Below, one piece after another: positions 1-4,656 of a stretch of 8,365 nt of DNA. The first letter of the stretch is position 1. Each line of letters opens with the position of its first letter. The stretch covers positions 1 to 8,365 of the forward strand of contig QNBQ01000048.1 of assembly GCA_003645735.1 (NCBI GenBank). The letters run 5' to 3'. The notes under the pieces were generated by a model. That model was not told where the DNA came from and ran no database searches. It was given only the letters and a program-made list of their open reading frames with translations. This DNA comes from Candidatus Poribacteria bacterium. GTDB lineage: Bacteria; Poribacteria; WGA-4E; B28-G17. The position numbers were made by a program, and so were the translations under genes.

Positions 1-22
1 CGCCTCCTCAGCTGAGGAGGCG
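1..22. repeat. Perfect 22-bp palindrome at the left edge
   Basis: The first 22 bases are a perfect inverted repeat with no spacer: arm CGCCTCCTCAG followed directly by CTGAGGAGGCG. It may extend left of the window. With no loop it fits a dimeric-protein operator or a restriction-type dyad better than an RNA hairpin, although a larger structure cut by the window edge is possible. It lies 37 bp upstream of the first MinD-ferredoxin start. It could also simply be coding sequence of an upstream gene, because one frame (read from base 2) stays open through it. Confidence 0.55.
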
Positions 23-59
23 CTCAGGGAGCAGGGCTTCATCACGGAGGGAGGGAAGG
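2..59 (+). other. Leader or tail of an upstream gene, unresolved
   Basis: No gene can be assigned to the first 59 bases. Frame 1 hits TGA at 13-15, so an upstream gene could end there. Frame 2 is open from the edge to a TGA at 137-139 and would overlap the next gene by 80 bp; its local translation (around EEALREQGF) looks protein-like, but this is weak evidence. A purine-rich ribosome binding site (GGAGG at 46-50 and GGGAGGG at 49-55) precedes the ATG at 60. Confidence 0.3.
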
Positions 60-911
60 ATGAGGATATCGGTGGCAAGCGGCAAGGGCGGGACGGGCAA
101 GACGACCGTGGCGACGAACCTGGCCAGGGCGCTCTATGAGAGCGGCCTGAGCGTGACTTTCCTCGACTGCGACGTCGAGGAGCCTAACGCCCACATCTTC
201 CTGAACCCCCAGCTCTATCAGGTCGAGCCGGTGATAAGCAAGCTTCCAAGCGTTGATCAGGAGAAATGCGTTGGCTGTAGGAAATGCGTTGAGTTCTGCG
301 TCTACAACGCGTTGGCGTTCGTGGGGGGGAAGGTGATCGTTTTCCCCGAGCTGTGTCACTCCTGTGGCGGATGCTCGCTGGTCTGTCCCGTCGGCGCCAT
401 ATCGGAGGTGGACAGGGAGATAGGGATCGTGGAGATGGGCTACGCGTATGAGATGCCGGTTCTGGACGGGGTGTTGAAGGTGGGCGAGGCGATCGCGCCG
501 CCCGTCATAAAAGCGGTCAAGAGGAAGGGGGAGGAGTTCCCGGCCGATGTGACGATCATCGACGCGCCGCCCGGCACCGCCTGTCCGATGATCGAGTCGG
601 TCAAGGGTTCCGATTACTGCATACTGGTGGCCGAGCCGACGCCGTTCGGGCTGAGCGACCTGAGGTTGGCCGTCGAGGTCGTGGAGGAGCTGGATATCCC
701 CCACGGCGTGGTGATAAACAGGAGCGATATCGGGGACAAAGGTGTCGAGGAGTTCTGCGCTCAAAAGGGTATACCGGTGCTGATGAGGATACCCTTCGAC
801 CAGAGGATCGCATCCGCCTATTCGGAGGGGCTGATGATGATAGATGTGGATGAAAGCTGGAGGGATAGGTTCGTCGAGATGTTCCGGAGGATAGAGGGGG
901 AGGTCAGATGA
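60..911 (+). CDS. MinD-superfamily P-loop ATPase with inserted two-cluster ferredoxin domain (first of pair)
   Basis: A 283-residue soluble ATPase of the deviant-Walker MinD/NifH/Mrp superfamily. The Walker A motif GKGGTGKTT is at residues 8-16, the second-aspartate motif LDCDVEEPN at 35-43, and the Walker B/switch II segment IIDAPPGTACP at 166-176. A ferredoxin module is inserted at about 65-118. It has two CxxCxxCxxxC sets (C70/73/76/80 and C99/102/105/109), each able to bind one [4Fe-4S] cluster. This architecture is the known family of MinD ATPases with an inserted ferredoxin domain, whose biochemical role is not settled; Fe-S or metal cluster assembly or ATP-gated electron transfer are inferences. 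The ATG follows a strong purine-rich ribosome binding site, and the P-loop begins where expected after it. The 3' end overlaps the next gene by 4 bp (ATGA), so the two paralogues are probably translationally coupled and may act as a heterodimer. Cys175 lies seven residues after the switch II aspartate, like the cluster ligand of NifH. Confidence 0.93.
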   Translation: MRISVASGKGGTGKTTVATNLARALYESGLSVTFLDCDVEEPNAHIFLNPQLYQVEPVISKLPSVDQEKCVGCRKCVEFCVYNALAFVGGKVIVFPELCHSCGGCSLVCPVGAISEVDREIGIVEMGYAYEMPVLDGVLKVGEAIAPPVIKAVKRKGEEFPADVTIIDAPPGTACPMIESVKGSDYCILVAEPTPFGLSDLRLAVEVVEELDIPHGVVINRSDIGDKGVEEFCAQKGIPVLMRIPFDQRIASAYSEGLMMIDVDESWRDRFVEMFRRIEGEVR

Positions 912-1792
912 AGACGCTCACGGTTATAAGCGGCAAAGGGGGGACGGGCAAGACGACGCTGGTCGCCTCGTTCGCCTCCCTGGCCAAGCGGGAGGGGGTC
1001 AAGATCGTGCTTGCCGACTGCGACGTCGATGCGCCCGACCTCTACATCCTGCTCAAGCCCCAGGTCAAGCACAAGGAGCTTTTCACGGAGGGAAGGGTCG
1101 CCCGGATCGATCCCGAAAAGTGCACGGGATGCGGTGAGTGTTACAGCCATTGCAGGTTTGAGGCGATCCTCGTCTCCGATGGGAGGTATGAGGTCGATCC
1201 GATGGAGTGCGAGGGATGCGGTGTTTGCGAGTATGTCTGTCCCTCCGATGCGGTTGAGATGAGGGTTCGGGAGGGCGGTTATTGGTTCATCTCCGACACG
1301 GAATACGGGCCGATGGTCCACGCCAGGCTTGGGATAGGCCAGGGGAACACCGGCAGGCTGGTGACGACCGTCAGGCAGGCGGCCGAGGAGATAGCGGCTC
1401 AGACCGGGGCGTCGATGGTGATAGTCGACGGGCCGCCGGGGATAGGCTGCCCGGTGATCGCCTCGGTCAGCAACACCGATCTGGTTCTGATCGTGGCCGA
1501 GCCGACCCTCTCCGGCATACACGACATGGAGCGCGCCCTGACCCTCGCCTTCCACTTCGGGGTCAAGCCGCTGGTCTGCATCAACAAATACGACCTCAAC
1601 CTCAAGATGACGGGGGAGATAGAGGCGTTCTGCCGCGAGGCGGGGGTCGAGATCGCGGGCAAGATACCGTTTGATCAATCGTTCGTCGAAGCTTTGGCCT
1701 ATTTAAAGCCCGCCGTCGAATACGTCGGCGGGAACCTGGCTTTAAAGATCGAATCGATTTGGAAGAGGATAAGAAGGGAAATGGAGGTGTGA
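908..1792 (+). CDS. MinD-superfamily P-loop ATPase with inserted two-cluster ferredoxin domain (second of pair)
   Basis: A 294-residue paralogue of the preceding ATPase with the same layout. Walker A GKGGTGKTT is at 9-17, LADCDVDAPD at 35-44, an inserted ferredoxin is at about 67-118 with two CxxCxxCxxxC sets (C72/75/78/82 and C101/104/107/111), and switch II VIVDGPPGIGCP is at 171-182. It differs from its partner in the segment after the ferredoxin: here it carries the GQGNTGRLVTTVR stretch (144-156), whereas the first copy has VGEAIAPPVIKAVK (141-154). Adjacent genes of these two subtypes are typical of the family, from memory, and suggest a functional heterodimer rather than a recent tandem duplication. 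Cys181 is seven residues after the switch II Asp174, as in the partner. The ATG is embedded in the ATGA overlap with the upstream stop, which supports translational coupling. Only 3 bp separate its stop from the next start. The exact substrate is unknown; a soluble cytoplasmic protein is expected. Confidence 0.93.
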   Translation: MKTLTVISGKGGTGKTTLVASFASLAKREGVKIVLADCDVDAPDLYILLKPQVKHKELFTEGRVARIDPEKCTGCGECYSHCRFEAILVSDGRYEVDPMECEGCGVCEYVCPSDAVEMRVREGGYWFISDTEYGPMVHARLGIGQGNTGRLVTTVRQAAEEIAAQTGASMVIVDGPPGIGCPVIASVSNTDLVLIVAEPTLSGIHDMERALTLAFHFGVKPLVCINKYDLNLKMTGEIEAFCREAGVEIAGKIPFDQSFVEALAYLKPAVEYVGGNLALKIESIWKRIRREMEV

Positions 1793-1795
1793 GAG

Positions 1796-2083
1796 ATGTT
1801 CGGATGGGGTTGGGGATGGAGAGGAGGAAGAGGATGGTTCTGGGGACCCGGAAGAGGCTGGGGTTGGAGATGGCTCTTCTGGTGGGTCCCCGGTTGGTGG
1901 GGTTGGCGGGGGAACCCGTTCTGGTTCTGCAGATGGTTCCCCTGGCTGCCCAGGTGGTGGTGGGCGACGCCTTACGCCGCCGCCTACGCCGCCACCATAC
2001 CCTACTATCTAGGCTACTGGTTCGGCTACCCGCCCTATCCGGCGGGGACGACCGTCACGACGACCACGACAACCTCTCGATGA
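1796..2083 (+). CDS. Tryptophan-rich small protein of unknown function
   Basis: I do not recognise this 95-residue protein. It contains 20 tryptophans (21%). Residues 1-26 alternate Gly, Arg and Trp/Phe (for example FGWGWGWRGGRGWFWG). The middle (27-58) has WW and WWW runs with prolines, residues 59-82 are Tyr/Ala/Pro-rich, and the tail is almost pure Thr (TTVTTTTTTSR, 85-95). There is one cysteine (C45), no metal-binding motif and no classical signal peptide, but the aromatic density suggests membrane-surface or aromatic-cluster packing. The coding call rests on a good ribosome binding site (GGAGGTG at 1783-1789, 6 nt before ATG), tight spacing to both neighbours and an uninterrupted frame. 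Its MFG start resembles two small zinc-ribbon proteins further down. Arg codons here are often AGA, unlike the AGG bias around it. It could be a degenerate Gly/Trp-rich relative of the small proteins that usually accompany MinD-ferredoxin genes. Low complexity makes any homology inference weak. Confidence 0.68.
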   Translation: MFGWGWGWRGGRGWFWGPGRGWGWRWLFWWVPGWWGWRGNPFWFCRWFPWLPRWWWATPYAAAYAATIPYYLGYWFGYPPYPAGTTVTTTTTTSR

Positions 2084-2099
2084 GGGAGGAGGTGAGGCC

Positions 2100-2357
2100 A
2101 TGCCCTTCGGCATGGGGCCTTTCGGCTGGTTCCTGCTCCCCTATTTCGCCCAGTGGTGGGCGCAGTGGCTGAGGAGCTTGCCCAGGGTCCCCTATTATTG
2201 GCCCTTTGTCTGGCCTTTCGTTCCCCCACCTCCCGCCTCCCCTCAGGATGAGTTGAACGCCCTGAGGGAGCAGGCGAGGGCTTTGGAGGAGGAGCTCGAA
2301 GCCGTCAGAAAGCGGATCGAGGAGCTGGAAAAGCAGACGGGAGGGGAGGGAGGATGA
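2100..2357 (+). CDS. Aromatic-rich small protein with C-terminal coiled coil, DUF5320-like tail
   Basis: An 85-residue protein in two parts. Residues 1-46 are hydrophobic and aromatic, with a PYFAQWWAQWL stretch and a PYYWPFVWPFVPPPP stretch that could insert in or lie on a membrane. Residues 49-78 form a charged heptad-like helix (DELNALREQARALEEELEAV followed by RKRIEELE), a convincing coiled coil. The tail strongly resembles the C-terminal helix of DUF5320 proteins, small Gly/Met-rich proteins commonly found beside MinD-ferredoxin and NifX-type genes. The N-terminal half differs from the usual Gly/Cys-rich DUF5320 start and has no cysteine, so the family assignment is tentative. The start is ATG, preceded by a GGAGGAGGTGA ribosome binding site. 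It lies 16 bp after the tryptophan-rich gene, with which it shares aromatic content, so the two may form a complex. A hairpin-bearing 74-bp gap follows. Confidence 0.75.
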   Translation: MPFGMGPFGWFLLPYFAQWWAQWLRSLPRVPYYWPFVWPFVPPPPASPQDELNALREQARALEEELEAVRKRIEELEKQTGGEGG

Positions 2358-2370
2358 CGCAGCCCTCCCT
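2347..2370 (+). other. Small inverted repeat over the stop codon
   Basis: AGGGAGG (2347-2353) and CCTCCCT (2364-2370) are complementary, giving a 7-bp stem with a 10-nt loop that covers the TGA stop of the coiled-coil protein. It sits just upstream of the stronger GC-rich hairpin, so the two could act together on mRNA processing or stability. Such GGAGG/CCTCC pairs arise easily in this purine-rich sequence, so the signal is weak. Confidence 0.3.
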
Positions 2371-2378
2371 TCCGAGCC

Positions 2379-2412
2379 GGGGGCGCGGGCCTTCCCGCCG
2401 CGCCCCCCTTTT
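2379..2412 (+). terminator. GC-rich hairpin with short T run, possible terminator or attenuator
   Basis: GGGGGCGCGG (2379-2388) pairs perfectly with CCGCGCCCCC (2398-2407) around a 9-nt loop, followed by one C and TTTT (2409-2412). The stem is very stable, but the T tract is short for a full intrinsic terminator. It is the only large gap in the left module (74 bp) and separates the two aromatic-rich genes from the zinc-ribbon/Mrp/FmdB genes. Partial termination or 3'-end stabilisation of the upstream message is the likely role, lowering expression of downstream genes relative to the MinD pair. No promoter-like hexamers were noticed between the hairpin and the next start. Confidence 0.5.
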
Positions 2413-2431
2413 CCGAGGGGGGTGAGCTGAT

Positions 2432-2650
2432 ATGTTCGGGATAGGCGGCAGAGGAATGGGGGCCAGGTGGAGATGGAGGAGGGGATGGCGCGGAGGAAGA
2501 GGCAGGGAAGGCGGAAGAGGACCTGCCCCCGGCCAGGAGGAGTTTTGCATCTGCCCCGCCTGCGGGACGAGGATCCCCCATGAGAGGGGAGTGCCCTGTT
2601 CGACCGTCCAATGCCCTAACTGCGGAGCGAGGATGGTAAGGGAGAGGTGA
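2432..2650 (+). CDS. Small Gly/Arg-rich zinc-ribbon protein (copy 1)
   Basis: A 72-residue protein. Residues 1-35 are Gly/Arg/Trp-rich and basic. Residues 38-72 hold a compact ribbon: C39, C41, C44 in a CxCPxC knuckle, then C56, C61 and C64 as C-x4-CPxC, with GTRIPHERGVPC between them. The cysteine spacing indicates a structural Zn (or Fe) site. The ribbon is 26 of 34 positions identical to that of the gene at 4657-4863. Proteins with this ribbon occur in many anaerobes beside MinD-ferredoxin, NifX-like and Mrp genes (from memory), but have no assigned biochemical function. Start ATG at 2432 follows GGGGGGTGA. The stop overlaps or abuts the Mrp start, which suggests co-translation. Roles as a metal chaperone, a scaffold for the ATPases or an RNA-binding ribbon are all possible; none is shown by the sequence. 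Confidence 0.8.
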   Translation: MFGIGGRGMGARWRWRRGWRGGRGREGGRGPAPGQEEFCICPACGTRIPHERGVPCSTVQCPNCGARMVRER

Positions 2651-2652
2651 AG

Positions 2653-3726
2653 ATGGGGAGGAAGGTCAAGGAGGAATGGATCTGGGAGGCTCTCAAAAAG
2701 GCGAAGCATCCCGAGACGGGCAAAAGTTTGGTCGAGCTTGGGATGATAAGGGATGTGAAGGTCAAGGGCGGGCGTGTCAGGTTAACCGTCGCCCTCCCGT
2801 TCAAAAACGTCCCGGTCAAGGATCAAATCGTCGAAAACGCCCGCAAAGCGGTCGAAGGGGTGGAAGGGGTCGAAGAAGTTGAGGTGGAGCTGGTCGAGAT
2901 GACCCCCAGGGAGCGGTCGAGGTTCATGGAGGTTCAGGAGGGGAGAACCGGAGCGGCCAAGGGGATGAACGAAATCGATCGGGTCATCGCCGTGATGAGC
3001 GGCAAGGGCGGGGTGGGAAAATCGCTCGTGGCCGGGCTGTTGGCGGTCGAGCTGAGGCGGAAGGGGTTCAAGGTGGGCGTGCTGGACGCCGATATAACCG
3101 GCCCGAGCATCCCCAAGATGTTCCTCCCATTCCCAAAACGACCGGAGGTCGGCCCACAAAACGCCGTTATCCCCGTGGAGACCGATCTTCTGGGGATAAA
3201 GCTGATCTCCATCAACCTCTTCCTGCCCAGCGAGGACGAGGCGGTCATCTGGAGGGGGCCGCTCATAGGGAACGCTATAAAGCAGTTCTGGGATGAGGTT
3301 TTGTGGGGGGAGTTGGATTACCTGATCGTAGACCTTCCCCCCGGCACCTCGGACGCCCCTTTGACCGTGATGCAGGCGCTGCCGCTGACGGGCGTCGTGC
3401 TGGTCACCTCACCTCAGGAGCTTGCGGGGATGGTGGTGCGCAAGGCGGCCCGGATGGCCCAACGGTTGAACGTCCCCCTGCTCGGATTGGTCGAGAACAT
3501 GAGCTACGTCGTCTGTCCGAAGTGCGGGGAGCGGATCGAGATATTCGGCCCCAGCAGGGCGAGCGCCATAGCGAACGCCTTCGACATCCCCTTCCTGGGG
3601 AGGCTGCCGATAGATCCGACGATCACCAGGCTGTGTGATGAGGGGTGGATAGAGAAATATCCGTCGGAGAGGTTCGGCCATATCGTCGAGGAGCTTTTGA
3701 AATCGATAGAAAAGTTGGAGGGGTGA
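2653..3726 (+). CDS. mrp: Mrp/ApbC/Nbp35-type Fe-S carrier ATPase with N-terminal DUF59 domain
   Basis: A 357-residue Mrp-family ATPase. Such proteins bind a [4Fe-4S] cluster at a dimer interface and pass it to apo-proteins in an ATP-dependent way. Residues about 8-82 form a DUF59/MIP18-like domain. The Walker A motif GKGGVGKS is at 117-124 (the residue after Ser is Leu, not Thr, as seen in many Mrp homologues of anaerobes). DADITGPSIPKMF is at 145-157, switch II DLPPGTSDAPLT at 227-238, and the cluster-binding CPKC pair C288/C291 follows the VENMSYVV stretch. Length is normal for DUF59-bearing Mrp. Start choice: ATG at 2653 has GGGAG 8 nt upstream. A GTG at 2647, overlapping the preceding TGA by 4 bp, would add two residues and is the alternative. 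Its position between a zinc-ribbon gene and FmdB fits a cytoplasmic Fe-S trafficking role. Confidence 0.93.
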   Translation: MGRKVKEEWIWEALKKAKHPETGKSLVELGMIRDVKVKGGRVRLTVALPFKNVPVKDQIVENARKAVEGVEGVEEVEVELVEMTPRERSRFMEVQEGRTGAAKGMNEIDRVIAVMSGKGGVGKSLVAGLLAVELRRKGFKVGVLDADITGPSIPKMFLPFPKRPEVGPQNAVIPVETDLLGIKLISINLFLPSEDEAVIWRGPLIGNAIKQFWDEVLWGELDYLIVDLPPGTSDAPLTVMQALPLTGVVLVTSPQELAGMVVRKAARMAQRLNVPLLGLVENMSYVVCPKCGERIEIFGPSRASAIANAFDIPFLGRLPIDPTITRLCDEGWIEKYPSERFGHIVEELLKSIEKLEG

Positions 3727-3729
3727 GCC

Positions 3730-3969
3730 ATGCCGATATATGAGTATCGGTGTAAGGAGTGTGGGGAGAGGTTTGAAACCCTTGTGCTCTCAGAGGGGGA
3801 GATCCCCTCTTGCCCCAGCTGCGGGGGGGATAAGGTGGAGAAGCTGATCTCCGCCCCGCAGGTGAGGATGGACGGGCTCTCCCCATCGGGCGGGCTTACC
3901 TGCTGTGGGCGGGAGGAGCGGTGCGAGGTGCCTCCATGTTCGATAGACGGCAGGTGTAGGAGGGGCTGA
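3730..3969 (+). CDS. FmdB-family zinc-ribbon protein
   Basis: A 79-residue protein that begins MPIYEYRCKECG, the hallmark of the FmdB family. The zinc ribbon is C8/C11 and C28/C31 (CPSC), followed by the KVEKLISAP segment typical of the domain. FmdB was named as a putative regulator of a formamidase and is predicted to bind nucleic acid or zinc; its real function in anaerobes is unknown. The C-terminal tail has extra cysteines (C58, C59, C65, C70, C76), more spread out than the Gly/Cys tail usual in the family, and could hold a second metal. It starts 3 bp after the Mrp stop, so it is co-transcribed with it. No membrane segment is evident. Confidence 0.9.
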   Translation: MPIYEYRCKECGERFETLVLSEGEIPSCPSCGGDKVEKLISAPQVRMDGLSPSGGLTCCGREERCEVPPCSIDGRCRRG

Positions 3970-3985
3970 TCCGAGGTGAGGAGAG

Positions 3986-4285
3986 GTGTTCAGGGTCGAT
4001 CCCTCAAGGTGTAGGGGTTGTGGAGCCTGTGCGAGCGTCTGCCCCGCAGGGGCAATTGAATTCGTGGGGGGGAAAGCGCGGATAAACCCCTCCCTATGCG
4101 TCGGATGCGGCGCATGCGCCCGCATCTGCCCCGCGGGGGCGATCCGGCCCGCCTTTCAGCCCCCACCGACGCAGCCCGTTGAGGAGATCAAGACGAGGCT
4201 CATCTCCCTGAGCGCCCGGATAAGGGAGCTGAGGGGGCGTGTGGAGAGGGTTGCGGAACGGTTGAAAAAGGAGGGGGCGAGATGA
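3986..4285 (+). CDS. 2[4Fe-4S] ferredoxin with C-terminal helical tail
   Basis: A 99-residue protein starting at GTG. Two CxxCxxCxxxCP motifs (C9/12/15/19 and C38/41/44/48) form a classical bacterial two-cluster ferredoxin in residues 1-55. After a Pro-rich linker (PAFQPPPTQP), residues about 65-96 form a basic amphipathic helix (EEIKTRLISLSARIRELRGR onward), likely a coiled coil, which plain ferredoxins lack. The tail may tether the ferredoxin to a partner such as the coiled-coil protein at 2100-2357 or one of the ATPases. Start choice: no in-frame ATG precedes the first cluster motif, and the GTG follows a GAGGTGAGGAG purine stretch. The last 4 bp overlap the next start (ATGA), which indicates translational coupling to the NifX-like protein. 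Expected role: a cytoplasmic electron carrier or a cluster donor. Confidence 0.9.
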   Translation: MFRVDPSRCRGCGACASVCPAGAIEFVGGKARINPSLCVGCGACARICPAGAIRPAFQPPPTQPVEEIKTRLISLSARIRELRGRVERVAERLKKEGAR

Positions 4286-4653
4286 GGATAGCGATCGCTT
4301 CGGAAAGCGATGAGGGTTTGGAGGGAAAGGTAGCTGAGCATTTCGGCAGGTGTCCCTACTACACCATCGTCCAGGTGGAGGGAGGGGCGATCGAAAGCGT
4401 GGAGGTGGTGGCCAACCCGTTTTACGGCAGGCATATCCCCGGCGAGGCGCCGGCCTTCATACGCGATCAGGGCGCCGATGTGATAATCGCGGGAGGGATG
4501 GGCAGGAGGGCGATAGCCCTCTTCCAGCGATACGGCATCCGCCCCGTCACAGGCGCGACGGGGAGGGTGAGGGATGTCTTGGAGGATTTCTTGAAGGGAA
4601 GGCTTTCTGAAGCCCGGCCCTGCCCCGGGGGCGAAGCTCATGAGGAGGTGTAA
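4282..4653 (+). CDS. NifX/NifB-family dinitrogenase Fe-Mo-cofactor-binding-fold protein
   Basis: A 123-residue single-domain protein of the NifX/MTH1175 fold. It begins MRIAIASES, has the conserved HFGRCPYYTI motif at 20-29, the ADVIIAGGMGRRAIALF segment at 65-81 and the GIRPVTGATG strand at 85-94. Known members bind nitrogenase cofactor precursors, but many occur in organisms without nitrogenase. No nif structural gene is present in the window, so a role in storing or carrying a metal cluster or a metallate is the better inference. Cysteines are few (C24 and C114), so a cluster would need other ligands or a dimer interface. The ATG sits in the 4-bp overlap with the ferredoxin stop, and a zinc-ribbon gene starts 3 bp after its own stop. 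This tight grouping of ferredoxin, NifX-like and zinc ribbon suggests a physical complex. Confidence 0.9.
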   Translation: MRIAIASESDEGLEGKVAEHFGRCPYYTIVQVEGGAIESVEVVANPFYGRHIPGEAPAFIRDQGADVIIAGGMGRRAIALFQRYGIRPVTGATGRVRDVLEDFLKGRLSEARPCPGGEAHEEV

Positions 4654-4656
4654 GCC

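Noticed and set aside
42..764. Minus-strand open frame of 240 codons opposite the first MinD-ferredoxin ATPase
   Set aside because: Same reasoning: antisense shadow of a well-supported gene with no domain of its own.
818..1678. Long minus-strand open frame of 286 codons opposite the second MinD-ferredoxin ATPase
   Set aside because: It mirrors a gene with clear Walker and ferredoxin motifs. Its translation has no recognisable domain, and long antisense frames are expected in GC-rich coding sequence.
60..1792. Reading the two ATPases as cell-division MinD or as nitrogenase reductase NifH
   Set aside because: The inserted two-cluster ferredoxin and the PPGxxCP switch II fit neither. NifH ligand spacing matches only at one cysteine.
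1796..1960. TGG/GGA repeats in the tryptophan-rich gene as a nucleotide-level tandem repeat or CRISPR-like array
   Set aside because: The repeats are irregular, have no constant unit or spacer, and follow the codon frame, so they reflect protein composition.
1759..2172. Alternative plus-strand frame of 137 codons over the tryptophan-rich gene
   Set aside because: It starts inside the upstream gene and overlaps the next gene. The tryptophan-rich frame has the better ribosome binding site and spacing, although its unusual composition keeps some doubt.
2647..2652. GTG at 2647 as start of the Mrp protein
   Set aside because: It is possible through a 4-bp overlap, but the ribosome binding site would be only about 2 nt away. 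ATG 2653 has better spacing, and the difference is two residues.
4282..4653. Nitrogen-fixation locus, based on the NifX-like protein
   Set aside because: No nifHDK, nifB or nifEN is present, and small NifX-fold proteins are widespread in non-diazotrophic anaerobes.
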